This document shows positions 53,672 to 64,000 of a DNA stretch of 64,000 nucleotides, piece after piece. A model generated the notes under the pieces. The model searched no databases. It was not told where the DNA came from and worked only from the letters and a program-made list of their open reading frames with translations. Each line of letters starts with the position of its first letter. The first letter of the stretch is position 1. A program made the position numbers and the translations under genes. This stretch comes from Chrysaora quinquecirrha (lineage: Eukaryota > Cnidaria > Scyphozoa > Semaeostomeae > Pelagiidae): NCBI GenBank assembly GCA_014526335.1, contig JACTAT010000114.1:196501-260500 (forward strand), in the 5' to 3' direction.

Positions 53672-54545
53672 GCACTGGCCAAACGATTAAACGCTGTTGG
53701 TCAAACATTCGCGATTTGCTTGACAAGCAATGTTTGACCGTTTGACCAGGTCACAAAAATTCCCTGGCAAGCAGATTTGCTTAAGCTTAAAATAATGCTG
53801 GTATCAGGCAAAATGTTTTTGACGAGCAATGTTTTGTCTTGTGGCCAAACAACGTGTTTGACAAACAAATTTCAAATGTTGGACCGTTTGCCAACGTCAC
53901 AAACATTGATTTGCAATTAGATTTCGCTTAGCTTCAAAAAACAATGCTGGTGTCAAGGAAAACATTTTGGATAAGCAATATTTTGTCTTGTGGTCAAACA
54001 ATCAAACGTGTTTGACAAGCAAATTTCAAATGTTTGACAATGTTTGACTGTTTGGCCACGTCACAAGCATTGCTTGGCAATCAGAATTCGCTTAGCTTTA
54101 ATAACTTATGTGTTGTCAAGCAAAAAGTTTTGGATAAGCAATGTTTCGTTCTGTGGCTTAACAATCAAACGTGTTTGACAAGCAAATTTCAAATGTTTGA
54201 CAATGTTTGACCGTTTTGCCACGTCATAAACATTGCTTTGCAAGCAGATTTCACTTAGCTTCAAAAACCAATGCTGTTGTCAAGCAAAACGTTTTGGACG
54301 AGCAATGTTTTGTCTTGTGGCCAAACAACTTGTTTGATAAAAAATTTCAAATTTCAAATTCTTGACAAGCAAATTTCAAATGTTTGACTATTGACTATGG
54401 TTTGACAATATTTGACCATTTGGCAACGTCAAAAAATTGCTTGGCAATCAGAATTCGCTTAGCTACAAAATCCTATGCTTGTATCAATCATTAATGTCTT
54501 TGATATGGCCGAAGGCTCGAACATTTGTTTGTTTGATAAGCAACA
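53672..54545. repeat. Tandemly expanded TGGCCAAAC element (~160 bp units)
   Basis: Opens with CACTGGCCAAACGATTAAAC, then repeats blocks containing TTTTGTCTTGTGGCCAAACA, GACAAGCAAATTTCAAATG and AGAATTCGCTTAGCTT. The GTGGCC/GTGGTC landmark recurs near 53838, 53992, 54152 and 54316 (154-164 bp apart). Same family as 34988-36955 and 50918-51190. Confidence 0.8.
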
Positions 54546-55828
54546 AGCTATTGTTGTAAACATTAATTTAACTGAAGTACATATTATAATGTTATCCTGT
54601 AAAATACAGTAACGTATTTGTTAATGTCGTGAAAGTAATCATTTGCAATTTATCCCAAATTTATCAAACCAACCGACCGAAGAAAGCTTTTATATCTTCT
54701 TGCTTCACTGGATTTTGCGCTGACCGCGATAATCAAAACGAGACAAGGAATTGCCCTTCTCAGGACGTCACAGAACGTTGACCAGATAAAGTCTTCCCAC
54801 GTCAAAAGTGATATTTGTTTTTGCTTGGAAAACCAGAAATAATATTATACGTTGATATCGGCTGCACAGGATAAATAATCAGTAGAGATAAAAAGCCACT
54901 GGAAACAGCTTCTACGTGAATCATGTGGATACAATGACCTAGAAACAACTAATCATCATAACTGGTAGACAGGAATTGCGTTGGAAAATTGACCCAGGAA
55001 AAATTAGCCTAGAAAATTCATTGATACGAAACCAAGCACTGATTTTATGAGAAAATCTCAATGAAATGCAAATACTTGACATCCTTTAGCAAAACGTATC
55101 CCCCTGATTGTACCCCAGTAAAGAAGTACCCTTAGAACTACTCCTTGGGTACCCCCTTATGTAGGCTGAGGAGCATGTGTGCCTCACATGGGTTGGTGTT
55201 TCTTAAAAAATGCCCTACAACCAGGTTTTATTGTGCCTAAAATACCTTGTCAGTGGGTATAGAATAAAGTTTTCTTAACCATTGATGCGAAGATGCATAC
55301 TTAAATCATAAAATTTGGTGGCTGTATGGTAAAACAATATCATTAAGCTGGGCTGCTTTGTAAAAAACTCAGGGGCACACCCCTATACATTTCAGGGTCA
55401 GGTACCCCAACCGGGGCAAGTACCCCCAAGAAGGGTTGTTTAGTCATTTTGGAATAGTATAGTCAGCTTCCCAACAGTCTGCCCGTATCTTTGGCTTTGG
55501 TGCACCCTTTTAAAGAGAATTGATTTCGCTTGGGAGAAGTGCGTAGAAGCCTAGAAGGAAACTCAATACATTTGTTTTGAAACTTTTTGTGTTTCCTTGT
55601 TATGGAAACAGAAGTGAATAACTACAAACCTGATACTCTGTTTCTCTTAGGTGCCTAATTGCTGGGGGTTGGAATAGGCGGGGGTTCGAACTTCTTTCAG
55701 AATCCAATTAGCGGGGGTCGGAATAAACGGGGGTTGGAATTTCTTTCAGAATCTAATTTTTCTACTGCAAGTTGCAGATTTTTCAGATTTCTATTTCTGT
55801 ATCTACACGAATTACTTATCAGCTTAGT
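54546..55828. other. Intergenic DNA, no gene recognised
   Basis: AT-rich with G/C runs of GGGTACC type (55095-55440) resembling those at 27410-27560 and 34010-34110, and a doubled GGGGGTTGGAATAGGCGG / GGGGGTCGGAATAAACGG at 55660-55730. No coding or RNA signal. Confidence 0.5.
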
Positions 55829-57106
55829 TTTGTGTTCGAAGAATTTCGAACACATTGGTAAGAAAATATCGACACCAACATCATTGGGTGGCGTGTCACT
55901 AACTAACTAACTACTAACTAACTAACTAACTCACTGACTAACCAACGCTTGAACAATGGAAAACGTGTAACAATAGTATAAGCATCTCAACAATGCCATT
56001 AGGGCCATTGTCTCGGCCATTTATGCGCAATTTGCGGTTAGCCCTTTGTCAATTTAAGGTCATGTGATAATTTTCTCTTCGCACAAGCTTGATTGCATCT
56101 GAGTCATGGCTGTTTACCATTTGAAACTGGCAAATTGCCACCTTTGATTGGTAAATGACATTTCACGCATTCTCAACATTAATCAAAGAGTCTTGGCAAA
56201 GAGCGGCAATTTCAAACCAGTTTTCAAAACAAATCTTCATTATTATCATCCTCACCATAAAAATCGTCATAATAATAATAATAATAATAATCACCATCAT
56301 CATTATCATCATCATCATCATGATTACCATCACTATCGTTGATAGTGTGGCTGCGGCAACATCTAAAGGAACTCACCACCACCACAATCACCCCAACAAC
56401 CATCACCACCACCACCCTATCACCACCACCACAACCACCCTAAAACCATCACCACCACCACCCTTATCACCACCACCACAACCACCCTAAAACCATCACC
56501 ACCACCACCCCTATCACCACCACCACAACCACCCCTAAAACCATCACCACCACCACCCTTATCACCACCACCACAATCACCCCTACAACCATCACCACCA
56601 CCACCCCTATCACCACCACCACAACCACCCCTAAAACCATCACCACCACCACCCTTATCACCACCACCAGCCCCCTAAAACCACCACCACAGCCACCCCT
56701 ACAACCATCACCACGATCACCTCTATCAAAACCACCACGCCCCTTATCACCACCACCACAACCACCCCTACAACCATCACCTCGACCACCCCTATCACCA
56801 CCACCACAACCCCCCTACAATCATCACCACGATCATCCCTATCACAACCATAACAAGCACCCCTACCTTCAGCACCACAACCACCTCTACCACCACCACT
56901 ACATCCATACTACCATCACAATCACCCCTACCAACAAGCATCATAATCATCGTGGTCATCAACATCATCATCATAACCACCACCATTATCATGATAATCA
57001 TTATCGTCATTGTTGTGCATACCGATTAACATCTTTCATCATTTGACCGAAATAGCTATATTCAACCAGAGTCGTTCTTCGAACACGCCCATAGGGCCCC
57101 TATGTT
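55829..57106. mobile_element. TTCGAA-palindrome element with CACCAC minisatellite, copy 2
   Basis: Starts TGTGTTCGAAGAATTTCGAA and ends GTCGTTCTTCGAACACGCCC then ATAGGGCCCCTATG; inverted relative to 43458-44362. Shared unique blocks include AACGCTTGAACAATGGAAAA and GGCCGAGAC (in complement). The internal CACCACCACCCTTATCACC minisatellite spans about 56370-56950, much longer than in copy 1. His- or Val-rich open frames here are repeat artefacts. Confidence 0.85.
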
Positions 57107-57940
57107 TTCTATTTGGAGACAGGAGAACCACCTAGCAACAGAATTCCTTGAATTATTGAAGCGATGAGGTAAACCAGGAATTTTCTTATTGTAAAAATGG
57201 AAAATATTTTGTTTTCAAAGGTTTCATTAGGTTTACTTCCGAACTTTCATTTCACGGGAACCTTTGAACAAAAAAGCCCTATCAGAATTTTTAGTGACAC
57301 GCTTCTTTAAATATCATTATCGATACGAGGCGCTGGTTTTCGGGGCTATTTTCTCTGCTTTTTCCAAAGCATTTCACTGGCTAAAACGCTTTTATTAAAA
57401 GTAGTAAAGATAGGTTTTCTAGTACAGTACTAAGGGTGTACGAGACGAGATCTTGAAAGAGTGAATTGCCCCCCTCTATATCACCCCTTTGTAGGAGTGC
57501 ATCGCCCCTCTCGGTTACCCCTTTGCTTCTCTAAAGCGAAAATCTTTTTCAAACTTGAAGGAAGCTTGATATGAAGTAAGAATAATTCCATTGACCCCTA
57601 GCCACTGTTCCAGAATTTATCTAAGTTCAAATAAATTAGCGACAAAGTTTTGTCCAGAAAAGCTGTTTGGGAATGTTTTGACTTGTTTGTACATTGCTGT
57701 GTTTCCGTGCTGCTAACTTGACTTTTTAAACAGCATAATTCATAAGAGGAATATTGTATTTTGAAAGTTATTAGACGCAAAAGGAAAAGTTATGAATGGG
57801 TGCATGCTTGAACTACGTGGCATTCGTAGCCAGGTTTTGCGGTCGTAATCGTGTTGTTGTAATCGTGTTTTGAATGACGTGTAAATATGCGTCATCGATT
57901 ATTATTAGATCAATTAATCGTTTAACAAATCACATGGCAA
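57107..57940. other. Intergenic, upstream of LARP6
   Basis: No gene seen. Two CRE-like sites lie near the gene: TGACGTGTA at about 57873 and TGCGTCATCG at about 57889. Confidence 0.45.
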
Positions 57941-57952
57941 CTAATCACGTGG

Positions 57953-57972
57953 TCAGCATAAATAATATATAA
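57953..57972 (+). promoter_or_regulatory. Possible TATA region of LARP6
   Basis: CATAAATAATATATAATCG about 150 bp before the ATG, in the only AT-rich TATA-like stretch near the start. A GGTAAGG at 58039 could be a 5'UTR donor. No transcript support. Confidence 0.35.
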
Positions 57973-58117
57973 TCGTCACGAGAAAACTCCTTCAGAAAGA
58001 GGATGTGAAGGAAGGCACGACAAGGGTGGAAGAAATCGGTAAGGTATTTATACTAGAGACTTCCTTGAAGAGTTTCAGATCTTGCTTAGTTGTTGGAGGA
58101 AAGATCACAGCTAAGAA

Positions 58118-59617
58118 ATGGAGTCTGAAAACGTTGAAGTACCTATTGTGATTACATCTGAGAGTGAAGATACAACGACTTCGTCAGTTAGGCCCACTGA
58201 TCATCAAAGAACGTCCTCGAGAAGCTCAGAAAGTTCTCCTTTTATGACGGATTCTGATGGCGATGATTTCTACGATGCTAAAGACATTGTTCAGAATGAA
58301 AATAGTGAAAATCCTAAAGAGAAAATAACGAGGAAGTCCAGCATGATCAAGTTGACAACAGAACTGAAGGAGAAAATAATTTCGCAGACGGAGTGGTTGT
58401 TCAGTGATGAAAATCTCCAAAAAGATGGATTTTTGTTGAAGCACGTGAAAAGAAACAAGGATGGATTTGTTAATTTGAAACTGTTATCTTCATTCAAGAA
58501 AATGCGTTCAGTTTGTAAAGATTATCGAGTAATTTGTGAAGCTTTGAAAGACTCGAAATTGTTGAAATTGAACGAAGAATGTACGAAAATTCAACGAAGA
58601 TCGCCCTTGCCTGAAAAGCTTTTTGAGCAAGCTGCTGTGAGGTATGTTGTCGTTTCAAATATTAAAGCCGAAAATCCTTCAATGGATTTCTTTTCTGAAA
58701 TGTTTTCCAACAGTGGGCAGATCGAAGGTGTGAGGATAATTAGGCCGGGTAAAAAAGCACCAAGCGATCTGCAATCACACTTTGCTCACAACCCTGAACT
58801 TGTAAATGAAACTGTCGCAGTTGTCGAGTTCGAAACAGCTGAGCTCGCAAAGGAAATCGTCCAGAAAGGTCTCCCAAAGTCTGAGAAATATGGCGAGCCG
58901 AAGTTAAGTTTGTTACATCTTAGTGCAAAGCAGCTTTCGAAACGAACCAGACACCTTTCTGGCGGAAGCGAACCAAAGAGTGGCAGTGAGGACATCATGT
59001 CTGGCAAAGAAGAGGAAGTGAGAGTTCAAAAGGGCAAGAAAAGTGAAAGGAAGAAATTAAACAAAAAGGGAACCAGTAACCTGAAAGCACCAGAAAGCTG
59101 CCAAAGTTCATCAGATAATGATGCGAGCTACTCATCTTTCAGTAGTTACAGAAGAAGGTTCCACGATTCAAGCAACGCTCCCTCATCTGGCAACAGTCCA
59201 CAGCAAAGTCCCAAAAATGCCAGAAAAGCCCAGAATAATAATGGATTGCATAAGGGCACCCCTGAGAGCAGTCCTGGGTCTCCGAGGAAGCATCTAGACC
59301 AGAATCAAGGCAAGAAATTCAATGGAGGCAAGTTCACACGGGAACTGAAGCTGTCTCCTCTTGCAAAAGATGCCAGTCCCATGACAAGCCCTGAGATGAG
59401 ACGCAGAAGTCCTCAGAGAAACGTCATCATTGAAACATCAAGTCTGCCAAACAGCCCTTGGATAACAAGAAGAAAAATCTATAATAAAGATCACAACGAA
59501 AATGTGGACCCTTTGAATGGCAAGCTCAATGCTTTTGGACTTGTGAGACAGCCCAAAGGACCTGACGGCACAAGGGGTTTTGCTGCCCTATTGAACAGAA
59601 TACCTATACATGCTTAA
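58118..59617 (+). CDS. LARP6: La-related protein 6
   Basis: Intact 499-residue protein from one uninterrupted frame. It starts MESENVEVPI and stops at TAA 59615-59617. A Ser/acidic N-terminal region (1-78) is followed by a La motif at about 79-162 (ELKEKIISQTEWLFSDENLQ, DGFLLKHVKRNKDGFVNLKL, LLSSFKKMRSV), the short RRSPLPE linker, and an RRM-type fold at about 173-270 (VRYVVVSNI; VAVVEFET). A long Ser/Lys/Pro-rich stretch leads to the SUZ-C-like end, where RQPKGPDGTRGF (477-488) matches the LARP6 C-terminal box. LARP6 proteins bind structured mRNAs (collagen 5' stem-loops in vertebrates) through the La module. Length is close to the human protein (~490 aa). The gene can be single-exon here, or an upstream noncoding exon may exist. 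Confidence 0.95.
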   Translation: MESENVEVPIVITSESEDTTTSSVRPTDHQRTSSRSSESSPFMTDSDGDDFYDAKDIVQNENSENPKEKITRKSSMIKLTTELKEKIISQTEWLFSDENLQKDGFLLKHVKRNKDGFVNLKLLSSFKKMRSVCKDYRVICEALKDSKLLKLNEECTKIQRRSPLPEKLFEQAAVRYVVVSNIKAENPSMDFFSEMFSNSGQIEGVRIIRPGKKAPSDLQSHFAHNPELVNETVAVVEFETAELAKEIVQKGLPKSEKYGEPKLSLLHLSAKQLSKRTRHLSGGSEPKSGSEDIMSGKEEEVRVQKGKKSERKKLNKKGTSNLKAPESCQSSSDNDASYSSFSSYRRRFHDSSNAPSSGNSPQQSPKNARKAQNNNGLHKGTPESSPGSPRKHLDQNQGKKFNGGKFTRELKLSPLAKDASPMTSPEMRRRSPQRNVIIETSSLPNSPWITRRKIYNKDHNENVDPLNGKLNAFGLVRQPKGPDGTRGFAALLNRIPIHA

Positions 59618-61860
59618 CTGGGGGGTCTCTGTAAATTTTAGAAATTATTTAGTTGTATTTCTATCAGCTGTTTTATCAAACATATAATTTCAAAATTTAG
59701 TCTAAACTTTTTGAGTTTTAATACCAAGAAAGACAATGGTTATCCACTAAGGGATAGCATAATAAGTTATTGTAATTTATATAATTATTTATCTCAACTT
59801 TTATCATAGTTTGAAGGATTGGTTTATGCAAAATTAGCAAGCCTCATTTGCTTGAGTTTGAATTTTGTTTGGGTGTGATGTTTGCTAGTTGGACATCATG
59901 AAAACATTTTACATACATAGTTACCCAGTTAAGATGTTAGGTCTAGTATATTACAGTAGTATAAAACCCAAACTAATACCATTATATAAGGCAAACTTAT
60001 TGGTTACATTAAAGCAATATTCAATGGTAGTATTTAACTCCCAAACGTTTTTATTTTTTACCAAAATTTTCCGTGTCTATGAGATATTCTAGCTAGGTTT
60101 TTATAGTTATAAAGGGATCTGTAAAACAGTAAACAAAATAGATTATTAAGCTTTTTGAATTGTTTTCCTTTTTTATCAACTTTATTTAATTCTTTTTACT
60201 TTTCTTGTTATTCAGGCTTGTTTCTGTAAGTGTAAAATATTAAACTCCAGATTACTTATATGTAGTTCATCTAAGGGTCAGTAAATTAAAGTAAAAAGGT
60301 CAGTAAAAAGAAGTATAATAACCAAATGTTTACTAAAATTTTGGGTTAATATAACTCTATATTATTTCACTTTCTCCCTCCCCCTCTTCTCCTTTTTAGA
60401 CCCCCTCGTCTCCAGTCTTGTAAATTACTTCCATAGAAACGACATAAAAAAAACCACAGTGCAACAAAATCAACCCCCTCCCCTCCTGCAGATGTACCTA
60501 AAATTCAAATGACCCCTTTGACATAGTTTCCGAGATGTTTTTTGCAATAGCAATTTTGCATCCTAAGGGATCTTAAGGCTAGAAGGTCTATGAAACTTTG
60601 TCTTTTAGAGATTTTCAATCATGTTGTTTTTGTACCAAATCCTCTGCCCTCCCAATTGTAAAGTTGCCTATAAATTACAGTAACCTAAATACTATATTTA
60701 TCGTTTGTATCCTTATTCCCCTCTTTAGCATATATATTTATTACATTATTATTATATTAAGGGTGAAAAGTTCTAATAATTTCAATTAAGTTTGGTCTTA
60801 ACTATTACATAATTATTGTCATATAGGCTAGATGATGTATAAATTATAGAGGAGGTTGAACTTGTGTGATGAAAATTTCAGTTAAGTAAAAATTTGTGCT
60901 TTCATTGATCTTTCTGGTTCTAAACTGTTTCTTTCGGTCCCCTTCAATTAAGCGTGCAAAAGGCGGCGAAAACAGATTTGTACTTTGCGCTGGCGTTTTC
61001 TCGAAAAAGCGAAACGCTGTCTGCTGTCGTAAAACAGGCAAGCAACAGAGTTATCTTTTTGAGTTGGAGTTACGCGGTGTCGTATACATAAAACATGCAG
61101 AAATTAAATTTCCGAATTATATTTTTGTGATTAGTGAACTTTGGATGACGTGCCTTAACAACATTGCGTGTCGTAAAATAGTTCGGCGACACTTAGCCTG
61201 AAGTCCGTTAGACGAGTGGAGTGTCGCGCGCTTGATTGGTATAAACGTTTTTCGAATCAGATTTTCGAGATTGTTGAGCAGCAATCCGTCGGCCGCAACG
61301 CCGCAGCGGAGCAAGCGATGCGGAGATCAGCGTCTTCGATTATTGAAAGCTAACAAACAAATCGAGGATGCGCAGGGGAAATAGCTACTCAAAAATAACA
61401 CAACATCAGTTAATTTCTTTACTTCATTACTCCACTATCACATTAGTTATTATTTATTTATAATATATAAAGCTTTACTTTATAATAGTCATACAATTCA
61501 CAGCTTTTTTACATGAAGGTTTATGTATGTGATGCAACGATACAGAATATTTTCACTTCTCTATTACGCTAAAATCTGTAATTGCACAAAGTAAGTTTTG
61601 TTCAGAATAAACTTTAAACGGAGAGCCTAAAATTCGGGGTTTAGTGAATAGCCAGCTATTCACCCCCAAGAGACAATTTTGTGTCATAGGAGGGCTAAGG
61701 GGGCGCCATTGTTCTTATAGATAGCAGCAATGGCGATTTGTAGGTGGCAAGGGGGCGAATGCCTCCCTAGAATCTGGGAGTCGGTAATCATAGGTGAAAA
61801 AGCGGCTGAAAATCGCTAATCACAATCAAAGTTACCAAATTTTGTTCATAAGCCCTATTT
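59618..61860. other. AT-rich 3' flank of LARP6, no gene recognised
   Basis: Mostly AT-rich with no domain-bearing frame. A 101-codon + strand frame at 60896-61201 (Cys/Lys-rich, no recognisable motif) and a short GC-rich patch at 61200-61330 are the only departures. Confidence 0.5.
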
Positions 61861-61871
61861 ACACTACAAAA

Positions 61872-61927
61872 ATCTAACCCGGGTTAACTTCAACCCTGGT
61901 CGAACCCGGGTTAAATTTTTGTAGTGA
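61872..61927. repeat. 24 bp stem palindrome
   Basis: CACTACAAAAATCTAACCCG folds on CGGGTTAAATTTTTGTAGTG across a 17-nt centre. One arm base differs. It resembles the end region of a foldback MITE. Confidence 0.75.
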
Positions 61928-61954
61928 TATTCCGGTGAAAACCGCCGCTGAGAA

Positions 61955-62432
61955 GGAGGGTGCGTTCTTTTTAGACTTCTAGCTGTTCTGAGTTCTGAAA
62001 AAGTAGAGACCGGAGGCTACTACCGATTCAAGACGCCAAAAAAGCACACTAACGGAAGACTTTAGAGAAGTTGATTTGGAAACAATTTCTTTGCAAAGTC
62101 TGCGAAATATTCCAGTTCTGGAATCAGGAGAGTTTGGACCTCCAAAATCTCTGATCTTCCCGAGAGCTGTCAAAAATAACGGGCTTTCGCTCTCTCGGAA
62201 GTCTACAGAAACAACAAGACGCAGAAGAAGGTCCTAGAAGACAGAGTCCAGAAAAGTGTTCAACCTTCCTCCAGACAAAAATTCCCCTAGCTGGAAACCT
62301 TCCTCACTTAACAATGAAAAATAGGCGTGTTTTGGGTGTGGCAAAATATTTTCCATTGTTCTACTGGACCTTCCTCCGGTCAATGACCGTGTGACCGTAA
62401 CTTTTTCCTGACTCTGCTAGAAGAACGCACCC
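61955..62432. mobile_element. ~480 bp MITE with GAGGGTGCGTTCTT ends
   Basis: GAGGGTGCGTTCTTTTTAG at the left mirrors CTAGAAGAACGCACCCTC at the right. No transposase. Target duplication not resolved. Confidence 0.65.
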
Positions 62433-63010
62433 TCAAAAACGAAGTTGAAAATTATACGAAAGTTTGCCTGCCATACCTTCAGTCCTCGACTACCCATCAT
62501 ATAAAACACTACCAACTCAAATAATATGTTACCTATTAACATTAATGTACACTTCAAATTACTAATGTCTGAAATCTATCTTACTTAATATCTAATTGAA
62601 TTAATCCAGCATGCTAAAAAGGGTTAAAATCTAAGTAAAATTTGCTACAGGAAATTTCAAGTTCTTAAATAAATTTGTGCATTTCTGAAAATTATTAAGA
62701 TGAAAAACGAAATAAAAATTTCTAAAGCAAAATTTTTCAAGTCATAAAGTCATGTATGATTTGAATTGAATTTTGTGTGCGGTGTAAATGTTGTTTGTCG
62801 TTACAATCGTCTATTAATTTGTTAAATTGTGTTGTGTTGAAAAACCTGCGTTTCATGGGCCCAAATTTTTCTTTAATTTTTTCAGCGAATCTTGAACCTG
62901 TATAATAAAGAAGGAAAATTTAATTCTAGATTTAAAATCAAATTTTAAAGGAAATTAACGTTGAAGAAAAGGGGTGAAACTAATTTTCATGAAATTGAAT
63001 TCAAGTAAAT
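62433..63010. other. AT-rich DNA, nothing recognised
   Basis: No coding, RNA or repeat signal that I can support. Confidence 0.5.
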
Positions 63011-63012
63011 TA

Positions 63013-63404
63013 CACGTTTTTTTATAAGAAACCTAGCTCGGGGCCTAGTTCTAAAAGTTTCTTAATTTTTGGTCCAATTTTAGCTCTAAAAGTTTCTTAA
63101 CAGCTTCTTAATGCATTGAAATAAATTGCAGTGAAAATGACAAAAAACCTTCTGCGAGATACACGGAAACCAGTATTGCTTACAGATGCGAGAAATCGCA
63201 CAGAATTAGCCACGCTGGTGCGAGAAATCGCACGGAAATGCTTGAGAACTAATTACTACCTCCACAAATGTGAATCAGAAAACGGACGCAAAAATTTCTA
63301 CAGTTTCTTAACTTTTTCCTCCTAGTTCTTAAAGTTTCTTAACTTTTTGGATGTCTAGTTCTAGGTTTCTTATAAACCGGTTTCTTATATAAAAAAAAAA
63401 CGTG
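63013..63404. mobile_element. TA-flanked MITE, 392 bp
   Basis: TA|CACGTTTTTTTATAAGAAAC ... GGTTTCTTATATAAAAAAAA then AACGTG|TA. Internal AGTTTCTTAA repeats and a duplicated GCGAGAAATCGCAC(A/G)GAA (about 63190 and 63219). Confidence 0.85.
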
Positions 63405-63539
63405 TAGGTAAAAAGCTGTTTAAATCAAATGTGGATACTAACCTTATAAACAGCTTTTAAATTTGAGGATAGAATGTCGTTCACCCTGAAAGTAAAGGAA
63501 AATAATAATAATAAGTATAATAAGAATAATAATTTCAGT

Positions 63540-63960
63540 TAAGCTTGCTAGAGTAAAGCAAAGTAATAAAGTAAAGTTAAGTTAATCAATGTATAGTAAA
63601 CTTCAGTTAAGTAAAGTAAAGACGAGTAAAGTAAAGTAGAGTAAACCAAAGTAAAGTAAAGCAAAGTAAAAGAAAGTAGAGTGAAGAAAAATTAAAAAGA
63701 GTAGAGTAAAGTGAAGCGAAGTAAAGTAAAGTAAGGTAAAGAAGAGTATAATAAAGTAAAGTAAAGTAAAGGAAAATAAAGTAGAGAAAGTAAAGAAAAG
63801 CAAAGAAAAGAAGAGCAAAGTAGAGTAATGTGAAGTAAATTAATCTAAAGGTGAATTAGACAAAGTACAGAAACGTAAAGTAAAGGAAAGTAAAGAGAAG
63901 TAGATTAAAGTAGAACAAAGTAAAAAAAACAAAGTAAGTAAAGCAACGCGAAGTGAAAGG
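63540..63960. repeat. (TAAAG)n degenerate microsatellite
   Basis: About 420 bp of AAGTA/GAGTA/AAGAA pentamers. The Phe/Leu-rich - strand frame over it is an artefact. Confidence 0.93.
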
Positions 63961-64000
63961 TGAAGGAAAGAAAATTCAAGAGAAATTCAATGAAAAAAAC

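Noticed and set aside
56148..57010. His-rich and Val-rich frames over CACCAC repeats
   Set aside because: Same minisatellite; no start context, conservation or domain.
58226..59007. Minus-strand frames of 68-73 codons inside LARP6
   Set aside because: Antisense shadows of a well-supported La-motif/RRM coding sequence.
60896..61201. 101-codon plus-strand frame
   Set aside because: No recognisable motif, no splice or promoter context, AT-rich surroundings; kept only as a note in the flank description.
63603..63818. Phe/Leu-rich minus-strand frame
   Set aside because: Translation of the degenerate (TAAAG)n tract.

Overview
This is nuclear DNA of an intron-rich animal, most likely a cnidarian (coral, anemone or hydroid grade). 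The evidence is compact orthologues of metazoan genes with conserved intron phases, a SorLA-type receptor that seems to have only two fibronectin III domains, an anthozoan-looking non-LTR retrotransposon, and very dense miniature inverted-repeat elements. There is no sign of operons or prokaryotic genes. The species assignment is inference.

Layout: (1) 1-4649, + strand: the last five exons visible of a TM9SF2 gene. (2) 4850-6830: a hairpin/minisatellite element and unremarkable intergenic DNA. (3) About 6830-26770: a ~20 kb satellite array of a ~195 bp monomer (roughly 100 copies) with higher-order duplications, one divergent sub-array (19150-20870) and poorly assembled patches. (4) 27240-50650, - strand: the 3' half of a SORL1 (SorLA) gene. 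Fourteen exons join in phase and encode seven LDL-receptor class A repeats, two FnIII domains, a membrane helix and a sorting tail; introns are packed with SINEs, MITEs, foldback elements, microsatellites and a LINE (39.1-42.0 kb). (5) 51799-52298: a gap of exactly 500 N. (6) 52448-53543, + strand: the last two exons visible of a Rab11-FIP-like gene. (7) 53.6-57.1 kb: repeats. (8) 58118-59617, + strand: an intact, uninterrupted LARP6 coding region. (9) 59.6-64 kb: AT-rich DNA with two MITEs and a (TAAAG)n tract.

TM9SF2 and SORL1 converge on the satellite. SORL1 and the Rab11-FIP gene are head to head, and both lose their 5' parts at the N gap, so the gap is probably much larger than 500 bp or is a misjoin. 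TM9SF2, SorLA and Rab11-FIPs all act in Golgi/endosome traffic, but nothing here shows co-regulation. The most unusual items are the satellite monomer (three T5 tracts at exact 10 bp spacing next to a 10 bp dyad), a 1510 bp Mutator-like MITE with 203 bp terminal repeats and a perfect 9 bp target duplication nested in another element, and a set of small elements that all end in TA|CAC...GTG|TA.
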